A stretch of 10,068 nt of DNA. It comes from Pinguiococcus pyrenoidosus (Eukaryota > Sar > Pinguiophyceae > Pinguiochrysidales > Pinguiochrysidaceae). The notes beneath the pieces were generated by a model, which was given only the letters and a program-made list of their open reading frames with translations, did no database searches and had not been told where the DNA came from. The number at the start of each line of letters is the position of its first letter. The stretch's first letter is position 1. Of this stretch, positions 5,206 through 10,068 are shown piece after piece. The stretch lies in contig JAAMXY010002362.1 of the NCBI GenBank assembly GCA_019677205.1, positions 1-10,068 of the forward strand. The letters run 5' to 3'. The translations under genes and the position numbers were made by a program.

Positions 5206-8205
5206 TTACATCGAATGCTGGTGTGCGTATGCCTCTGCATCCTCGCCGGTCTGCACGGTGCTCTTCAATTCCTGCACTGTTGATGTCTCCAAGACGTCTT
5301 GAACGTACACGTCTTGCCGTGGGTTGTTGTCTGCGTAGTTGCTCCAAATCTCCTGTAGGCCTTGCTCCATGTTCCGCACCCATCTCTGGGTGTCGAAAAG
5401 AGGATTCGTGAGCCTGGTCTCCTCCAGCCTCATCCGAAGCTGGAACAGCTGCTCTGGGTCCGTGCCCAGCTGGACTGCTCGTTCTTCATACTCGGTCAGG
5501 TTCCGCACGACGAGCGCTTCGGCAAACTCTGGGCCAGCGGCGTAGAGAAGGGAGTAGGCAACGCGCGTCGCCATCTTCTCAGCGGGAAGCGTGAGCATGG
5601 GAGTTCCACCCCAAAGAATGTCGCAGCCGGTCGTGTGCGCATTGCAGCACGGCGTGTCCACGAACAGGTCCACCAGGTGGCCCCTCCTGATGTGCTCATC
5701 CTTGGGCGACACATCGGTGAAGTGGATCTGCTCGTCTCGGATGCCATGCGATCGGGCCGCAGCCCTGATGTTCTTCTCGCCCGCGGGGGGAAAGCGCAGC
5801 AGCCACAGGAGGCTGTTCGGCACTCTCTTGAGAATATTGCACCACGTCTCGAAGGTCTCCGGATCGAGCTTGTAGAGCTGATTGAAGTTCCCGAACACGA
5901 AGGCGTCGTCCGGGACTCCGTACTGGGCGCGGGTGCTCGGCGCCCAGCGTGCCTGCGCCTCCTCGTCCTCCGGGGGCGGCGGCAGGACATACCGGGCGCT
6001 CTGTCGATGATCGTTCACGAAGTAGCTGTGGGGCATGAACACGATGCTCTCGGTGTAATGCCGCCGCTCTTCAGGGGGAATGACTCGAGGATCCGCGATC
6101 ATATACTCTATATAATCGGCGCCCAGGGTGCCGCAGAAGCCCATGTAGCTGACCTGCAAGCACGCGGGATGCAGGGCGAAGATCTCGTTCCTGGCGCCCT
6201 TGGTGTATCCGTTCAGGTTGATGAGGATCTGGATGCCGTGGCTGTTGATGAGCTTCGCCGCGGCGCCGGCATCGAGCGCCGTCAAGTTGTGGAAGTGCTC
6301 CACGCTCCCTTCGATGCGCGTCCGCCAACAGCTGCCATCGTGGTTGCTCAGGGCGTACAGATGCACCTCGAAGAGCCTCGTGTCGTGCAGCGCGAAGACG
6401 CTCTGCATCAGGTGACTCAATGGGTGGTTGCCAAAGTCGCTTGAGACGTATCCAATCCGGATGCGCCCGCCACTCTTGGACCTCTTGAAGCGGAAGGGCG
6501 GCATGGCGAGGAGCTGCACGCTCTGAGCAGCCCTCGCGGCGTACCTTCGCGCAATCGCGGACATTTCCGCACAGGTCAGGGGATACACGAGCGTGTGGAA
6601 CGGCTGCACGCTGGGCAGCTGGTTCGGGATGGCCAGCTGGGTCGCCACAAGCTCCCGAAGCTGATCGAAGTCTTGGTCGCGGGTCTGCCAGTTGCAGACG
6701 AAGACAAGGGAATGCACAAGATTGGCAAACGCGTCAGGCGACGCCGGCTTCAGCTTCAGAGCCTGTTGATAGCACACGATTGCCTCCTCGACGCGGCCGC
6801 CATCCTTGTAGGCCGACGCCAGGTTCGAATAAGCATCTGCGAAGGAGGGCTTGATCTTGATGGCGGTGGTGTAGCAGCGGATTGCCTCTTCCAGCCGACC
6901 CAAGTCCTTGTAGGCGTTGCCCATGTTCGAGAACGCGTCCGCAAACGTGGGGTCGATGGCGATCGCTTGCTGATAGTGCGCGAGCGCCTGCTCGTGCTTC
7001 CCCTGCTCCTTGAGGATGCTGCCGAGGTTCGAATGAGCCGCCGCGAACCGCGGCATGAGATGGATGGCCGTCACGTAGCAGTGGATCGCCTCCTTGATGA
7101 AGCCCTTGTCCTTCATGGCGTTCCCGAGGTTGTTGTAGGCGTGCGGATGGTCCGGCCTCAACTCAAGCGCCATTCGGTAGCTGGCGACCGCCTCGTCGAT
7201 TTGGCCCAGGTCGCGCTGTGCGTTTCCCAGGTTGTTGTACGCATCCGGGAACTTTGGTTCCAGCTGGATCGCGAGGCGGAAGGTGCGAATGGCGAGGTCC
7301 AGCTGCCCCAGGTCGTAGTAGCAGCTCGCGAGGTTGCCATGGGCAATGGCGAAGTCGGGACGCAGCTTGATGCTCGCACGGTAGCACTCCATCGCGTCCA
7401 CTATGTGGCCTTGCTCCTTCAAGGCGTTGCCCAGATTCGAATGGGCGTCGGCGAAGCTTGGGCACAGGCGGATGGCTTCCCGATAGTAGGCCACGGCCGT
7501 GCCGAGCTGGCCCGTCTCCTTGAAGATCCCCGCCAAGTTCGACCAGGCGATGGCGAAGTCCGGCTTGATCCGGATCGCCTCGAGGTAGCACCGCTTGGCC
7601 TCCTCCAGGTTGCCCTGAACTTTGAAGAGGTTCCCAAGGTTCGAATGCGCGTCGACGAGCGTCGGCTTCAGCACCAGCGCCATCTTGTATGTCTGGACGG
7701 CCTCCTGGCATTGCCCAAGCTGCATGTACGCAGACGCGAGGTTGTTGTAGGCGTCGCAGAATCGCGGCTTCAGCCGGATCGCCTGCAGGTAAAACTGAAC
7801 TGCGCCCGACACGTTCCCCAGCTCCTTGAGCGCATTGCCCAGGTTGGAGTACGCCTCGGCAAAGGTGGGCTTCACGTTGATGCTCTGGTGATTGTAGAAG
7901 ATGCACTCTTGGAAGTTCCGCAGCTGAAAGTGAATGGCTCCGAGCAACAGGAGCACTTCCGTGTTGCTCGCGTCGGCCTCGTACAGGGCTTCGCAGGTCT
8001 CCAGTGCCCTCGCGTACTGCCCGGCGTTGTACTGCTGATGGGCATGGGCGAGCAGCGATTTTATTCGCACGGGCCTGCACGGGCATCGCGGGATCGGGTG
8101 AGGCAAGGTCGACCGCACCGAGGGAAGGGCACGCAGGCCTGAAGAAGCCGTGCGCAGGCGGTCCGCACCTTGAAAGGCCATCGGTTGCCAGGCCGAGCGC
8201 CGCAT
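5206..8205 (-). CDS. OGT: UDP-GlcNAc:protein O-GlcNAc transferase, SEC/OGT type (TPR + GT41)
   Basis: The enzyme transfers GlcNAc from UDP-GlcNAc to Ser/Thr of cytosolic and nuclear proteins. The 999-residue frame has an arginine-rich N-terminus (1-49), about 13.5 TPRs of 34 residues (about 50-510, signature AYSNLGNALKE and variants) and a GT41 catalytic region (about 580-960). Visible catalytic motifs: GYVSSDFGNHP with H594, GIQILINLNGYTKGARNE, FNQLYKLDP with K779 (UDP contact), and HTTGCD with H857. GNHP rather than the FTHS-type motif separates it from the O-fucosyltransferase SPINDLY. The long insert between catalytic lobes seen in animal OGT is absent; only a short Pro/Glu-rich loop stands there, as in plant SEC. 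An in-frame TGA 12 nt upstream of the ATG at 8205 fixes the longest unspliced start; M9 at 8181 is an alternative, and residues before about 50 could instead be a non-coding leader or be replaced by an upstream exon. About 70 C-terminal residues after the WVRNMEQGLQEIW segment are not recognised. Confidence 0.96.
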   Translation of the reverse strand: MRRSAWQPMAFQGADRLRTASSGLRALPSVRSTLPHPIPRCPCRPVRIKSLLAHAHQQYNAGQYARALETCEALYEADASNTEVLLLLGAIHFQLRNFQECIFYNHQSINVKPTFAEAYSNLGNALKELGNVSGAVQFYLQAIRLKPRFCDAYNNLASAYMQLGQCQEAVQTYKMALVLKPTLVDAHSNLGNLFKVQGNLEEAKRCYLEAIRIKPDFAIAWSNLAGIFKETGQLGTAVAYYREAIRLCPSFADAHSNLGNALKEQGHIVDAMECYRASIKLRPDFAIAHGNLASCYYDLGQLDLAIRTFRLAIQLEPKFPDAYNNLGNAQRDLGQIDEAVASYRMALELRPDHPHAYNNLGNAMKDKGFIKEAIHCYVTAIHLMPRFAAAHSNLGSILKEQGKHEQALAHYQQAIAIDPTFADAFSNMGNAYKDLGRLEEAIRCYTTAIKIKPSFADAYSNLASAYKDGGRVEEAIVCYQQALKLKPASPDAFANLVHSLVFVCNWQTRDQDFDQLRELVATQLAIPNQLPSVQPFHTLVYPLTCAEMSAIARRYAARAAQSVQLLAMPPFRFKRSKSGGRIRIGYVSSDFGNHPLSHLMQSVFALHDTRLFEVHLYALSNHDGSCWRTRIEGSVEHFHNLTALDAGAAAKLINSHGIQILINLNGYTKGARNEIFALHPACLQVSYMGFCGTLGADYIEYMIADPRVIPPEERRHYTESIVFMPHSYFVNDHRQSARYVLPPPPEDEEAQARWAPSTRAQYGVPDDAFVFGNFNQLYKLDPETFETWCNILKRVPNSLLWLLRFPPAGEKNIRAAARSHGIRDEQIHFTDVSPKDEHIRRGHLVDLFVDTPCCNAHTTGCDILWGGTPMLTLPAEKMATRVAYSLLYAAGPEFAEALVVRNLTEYEERAVQLGTDPEQLFQLRMRLEETRLTNPLFDTQRWVRNMEQGLQEIWSNYADNNPRQDVYVQDVLETSTVQELKSTVQTGEDAEAYAHQHSM
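6735..8058 (-). repeat. TPR-encoding 102-bp imperfect tandem repeats inside OGT
   Basis: The superhelical TPR domain is visible at DNA level as imperfect repeats of 102 bp (34 codons). The conserved pieces encode A.SNLGNA, which reappear on the plus strand as GTTCGAATG-like and GTTGTTGTAGGC-like words. Thirteen full units plus one half unit can be counted, the same number as in human OGT. Long antisense ORFs on the plus strand across this region are shadows of this regular structure. Confidence 0.9.
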
Positions 8206-8463
8206 GCCGCACTGTCCTCATGGCCGGCCTCGTCATTAGACCGGGTGGCTCCATTCCGGCGACCCGCAAGGCCATGCTGCAGGCGCCTGCCTAGCCCCGC
8301 CCTGCGCCTGATGGAACGCGAGCGAAGAAGACGCGTGAGGCGAAAGGTGGTGTCAACGTTGAAGCGCTTCCTCGCGGTGGATTCCCAGGTCCGCGGACGC
8401 ACACGGCTTCCACGCTCTCCAAACTCTCCATACTTGCCCCGTGGCCGCTTCGAAGAGCGACGC
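8206..8463. other. OGT upstream region, no gene seen
   Basis: This should hold the 5' leader and promoter of the minus-strand OGT gene. I see a 9-bp direct repeat around CTCTCCAAA at 8415-8432 and GCGCCTG direct repeats near 8282-8308, but no AT-rich core like the one upstream of LETM1. Frames open across it start with non-ATG codons and resemble no protein family. Confidence 0.4.
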
Positions 8464-8520
8464 GTTGGGGGAAACCCAACCAACCAACCAACCATTCCTC
8501 TGCTCCGCGGTCGTCGGAGC
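8464..8520. repeat. Two short hairpins flanking an (AACC)4 run
   Basis: GTTGGG (8464-8469) pairs with CCCAAC (8475-8480) over a 5-base loop; GCTCCG (8502-8507) pairs with CGGAGC (8515-8520) over 7 bases. Between them CCAACCAACCAACCAACCA spans 8476-8494. Six-base stems are common by chance in GC-rich DNA, so only the tetranucleotide run is firm. Confidence 0.5.
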
Positions 8521-8689
8521 TGGGGTCAAGCGGCTTCAGTCCCCGAACCACTCTGGCGCTTTGTTCTCTCTTGCGCCGCAGAGCCTCCCCCCACTTGGGA
8601 TCTGCTCCTCAAACTTCTGGCACACGCACAGCGCATCCGCGGGCCACTCGCCTACGCGTGCGCAGGGCTGCCGCCCGCCGGCGCGAAGG

Positions 8690-8730
8690 CTTCCGTGGCG
8701 TGTCAGAGTGTCCCGACACGCCGACGGAAG
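8690..8730. repeat. Strong inverted repeat: 15-bp stem, 10-base loop
   Basis: CTTCCGTGGCGTGTC (8690-8704) is the reverse complement of 8715-8730 except for one bulged G at 8723; the loop is 8705-8714. A few more bases (GCGA near 8683 with TCGC at 8731-8734) may extend the stem across an asymmetric gap. It lies about 490 bp upstream of the OGT start codon, outside any supported gene. A 15-bp stem with so short a loop is not expected by chance in 10 kb. Its function is unknown: a hairpin element, a structured leader or RNA, or a remnant of a mobile element are all possible. Confidence 0.85.
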
Positions 8731-8786
8731 TCGCTTCTCAGCGCTGCTGCCAGCAGGCTGCTCTGGCCCTCGCGTTGCACGCTGAG

Positions 8787-8865
8787 CGCTCGTCTCGGGC
8801 GTCCGCCGGCTGCCGAGGGGGCTTTGGCGAGGGCGAGGGCGTCGGCGGACGCGTGGCTCCGAGCG
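8787..8865. repeat. Longer-range inverted repeat
   Basis: GCGTCCGCCG (8799-8808) pairs with CGGCGGACGC (8843-8852), and outside it CGCTCG near 8787-8792 pairs with CGAGCG ending about 8865, separated by unpaired internal bases. Further small stems follow: TCCTCC/GGAGGA (about 8896-8913), CCGGC/GCCGG (about 8922-8934) and CGCGACCAG/CTGGTGCGCG (about 8962-8994). Together with 8690-8730 this makes a run of hairpins over about 300 bp. Confidence 0.6.
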
Positions 8866-8885
8866 TTTTATGCTGTACCTTGCCG

Positions 8886-9677
8886 ATGGTCGGCGCTCCT
8901 CCCGGCTTGGAGGAAGGCAGCCGGCTCCGCCGGATCGGGCGGCCGTTCGTGCTGCGGTGCACGCGACCAGGACGGTTCTGGGCGCTGGTGCGCGGTGGCT
9001 CTCGTGGCTCGGCTTTCTCGGGTCGCAGCGGCCGCTTCGGCGCGAGAGCTCGCAGATGTAAAACAGCTGTGTGCTGGAAGCTCACAACGCCTACGGTGAA
9101 TGCCTTTTCTCGGCCTTGCACCAACGCCGCCTATTTCGCTGTGCTTCGCGCGGATAATCGCAGTCCAGCAGAACAGAAATGCTGTGAATCCTATGCGGGA
9201 GTTGAGGCGCGGCGAAGCAGGGACAAACTTGCAGCCATTGGCGCGGCGGAGGGTACCCACGAATTGGAGTACTTCTCGCGGATCTTGCCCAATGAATGCG
9301 TCGAAAACCCTCCGTGCTGGATCCCGGGAAACCGGTCCTATAGACCTCGAGAGATTGGATTCCTCCGACAGTCGCTCGCCGGGTTTGCGGCCCGGAAGAG
9401 AGTTCAATTTAAGGGAGCCAATTGCGGAGAGGAATCGCTCGCGAAGCCGGTCCACGCGACGGTCATTGGCCTCGGAGCCGCCGCCGGAGGATGCGTGGTC
9501 GTGTTTCTGACTCGGCCCTTAAACGCACGCAGCAAGCGCGACCAACAGCGGCGACGAGCGACATCCGAGCCACTGGCTACTGCTGATTGGTCGCCTGCGG
9601 CGCGGTGCGAACAAGCAACCCTGCGGTCGTTACACCACGCGCGCGCCGGGAAGCGAACGAAGGTTCTCAGGTTCTGA
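8886..9677 (+). other. ATG-initiated open frame of 263 codons, coding status doubtful
   Basis: This frame is open from 8571 and its first ATG is at 8886, ending at TGA 9675-9677. The predicted product is Arg/Ala/Gly/Ser-rich, with one hydrophobic patch (ATVIGLGAAAGGCVVVFLT) near its C-terminal third, and I recognise no domain. Other frames on both strands are open over the same bases (for example an ATG frame at 9100-9510 plus), which suggests low stop density from GC content rather than a gene. Yet an open run of about 1.1 kb is longer than expected by chance, so a fast-evolving or lineage-specific gene, or a decayed one, cannot be excluded. Confidence 0.15.
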
Positions 9678-9922
9678 GGTATGCGAGGTTTTCGAGGTTT
9701 TCGAGGTTTTTGAGGTTTCGCTTCTTCGATGTTCCGACTTCTTGAGGAGCTTCGTATTCGAGCTGTATGGTCGCCCGTTTACGTCACTCGGCTGCGTGAA
9801 AATTTCGGGATTCTCCATCGGAGTCAGAATTCCTCGCGCGAGCAAGGGGATTGGTCGCACCGAACCCTTCGCCAACGGAGCTTCCCATTCGTGGAACGGC
9901 ACCGCAGCCGACCACTGATTGG
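9585..9922. promoter_or_regulatory. CCAAT-box cluster and ACGT motif, putative promoter of a right-hand gene
   Basis: GATTGG, the reverse of CCAATC, occurs at 9585-9590, 9849-9854 and 9917-9922, twice as GATTGGTCGC. Less extended ATTGG words also lie at 9237, 9263, 9354 and 9465. TTACGTCACTCG at 9779-9790 is identical to the motif upstream of LETM1. CCAAT boxes (NF-Y sites) normally lie some 50-200 bp upstream of eukaryotic starts, and the next likely start codon is at 10040. Binding and orientation are inference. Confidence 0.35.
9676..9720. repeat. 9-bp tandem repeat, five units
   Basis: GAGGTATGC, GAGGTTTTC, GAGGTTTTC, GAGGTTTTT and GAGGTTTCG follow head to tail from 9676 to 9720. Related AGGTTCT pieces precede it from 9661. 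The period is a multiple of three, so the antisense frame reads as a short Lys-Thr-Ser repeat, but no supported gene covers it. Confidence 0.9.
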
Positions 9923-9974
9923 TGCTTGAAACTTGGAAGTCCTCTTTCTGGTTCTGGATGGTTCTTCATCTGAA

Positions 9975-10014
9975 ATCAGAATTGTAAAATAGTAGCGTAT
10001 ACTAGATAATTCCT
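9975..10014. promoter_or_regulatory. AT-rich patch before the right-hand ATG
   Basis: After more than 1 kb of GC-rich sequence the composition turns AT-rich (TTGTAAAATAG, GTATACTAGATAATTCC). This resembles the AT-rich block upstream of LETM1 and lies 25-65 bp before the ATG at 10040. It could be a core promoter or leader of a gene running off the right edge. Confidence 0.3.
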
Positions 10015-10041
10015 ATTACCAGACCATTATTACCAGACCAT
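10015..10041. repeat. 14-bp duplication ending at the right-hand ATG
   Basis: ATTACCAGACCATT at 10015-10028 is followed by ATTACCAGACCAT at 10029-10041. The second copy runs into the ATG at 10040. Period 14 is shared with the repeats at 1557-1598 and 4997-5038. Confidence 0.9.
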
Positions 10042-10068
10042 GACAGACGGACACGACCAGATTGCCTG
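10040..10068 (+). CDS. Possible 5' end of a gene running off the window
   Basis: ATG at 10040 has A at -3 (ACCATGA) and opens a frame to the window end reading MTDGHDQIA and onward. It follows an AT-rich patch and a CCAAT/ACGT-motif region, the arrangement expected of a promoter and start. Nine complete codons are far too few to identify a product, so this rests on context only. Confidence 0.25.

Noticed and set aside
5362-6444. Plus-strand open frame of 360 codons antisense to the OGT catalytic region
   Set aside because: The minus strand encodes clearly conserved GT41 motifs here; the opposite frame has no recognisable domain.
6595-8142. Plus-strand open frame of 515 codons antisense to OGT
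   Set aside because: It is the shadow of the regular 34-codon TPR repeats and GC-rich third positions; its product repeats with the same 34-residue period and matches no family.
8640-9060. RNase P, SRP or snRNA gene
   Set aside because: Hairpins are present, but I could not find the conserved core motifs of these RNAs by eye; a covariance search would be needed to revive the idea.
9319-9351. Cluster of BamHI, SmaI, AgeI and XhoI sites resembling a cloning polylinker
   Set aside because: Sites are unevenly spaced, no vector sequence is recognised around them, and the flanks continue with the same composition as the region; most likely coincidence in GC-rich DNA.
9100-9510. Plus-strand ATG frame of 136 codons
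   Set aside because: It overlaps other equally open frames on both strands, has no recognisable domain and is rich in Arg/Ser/Pro, as expected of random GC-rich sequence.
9630-9902. Minus-strand 90-codon frame with a Lys-Thr-Ser repeat
   Set aside because: The repeat is the translated 9-bp tandem array; no domain, and the frame crosses a putative promoter region.

Overview
This is a nuclear window from an intron-poor, GC-rich eukaryote. Three complete, well-recognised eukaryotic genes are present: a p24/TMED cargo receptor, a LETM1-type mitochondrial carrier and an O-GlcNAc transferase. Two read as single open exons; LETM1 has one inferred small 5' intron. The transferase's catalytic half resembles plant SECRET AGENT more than animal OGT or plant SPINDLY. 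With the compact, GC-rich, nearly intronless layout this points to an alga or other protist, and a unicellular red alga is one plausible guess (low confidence). There are no bacterial operons, Shine-Dalgarno arrays, tRNA or rRNA genes, CRISPR arrays or recognisable transposons.

Layout. 1-804: no convincing gene, but a block of short tandem repeats (8/16-bp G/T-rich units, a six-copy 19-bp minisatellite, and a second 19-bp-period repeat). 805-1554 (minus): p24/TMED protein with signal peptide, GOLD domain and C-terminal membrane segment. 1555-2144: divergent intergenic region with a 14-bp x3 repeat next to the TMED start, a strongly AT-rich core (about 1786-1935) and ACGT-core motifs. 2145-4887 (plus): LETM1, whose mitochondrial presequence appears to lie in a 72-nt first exon joined over a 223-nt intron to one long exon; the C-terminus has one intact and one degenerate EF-hand. 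4888-5205: convergent 3' intergenic region with another 14-bp x3 repeat and small triplet/hexamer repeats. 5206-8205 (minus): 999-residue O-GlcNAc transferase with about 13.5 TPRs. 8206-10039: about 1.8 kb without a gene I can support; it holds a strong 15-bp hairpin within a hairpin-rich GC stretch, several chance-like ORFs, a 9-bp repeat, a cluster of inverted CCAAT boxes, and a possible start of a further plus-strand gene at 10040.

The three genes act in different compartments (early secretory pathway, inner mitochondrial membrane, cytosol/nucleus) and do not form a pathway; their neighbourhood looks like ordinary compact gene packing. I found no new multi-gene system. The points most worth checking are the hidden first exon of LETM1, the enlarged GOLD domain and missing KKXX tail of the p24 protein, the arginine-rich N-terminus of the transferase, the strong hairpin at 8690-8730, and the recurrence of 14-bp and 19-bp tandem units between the genes.
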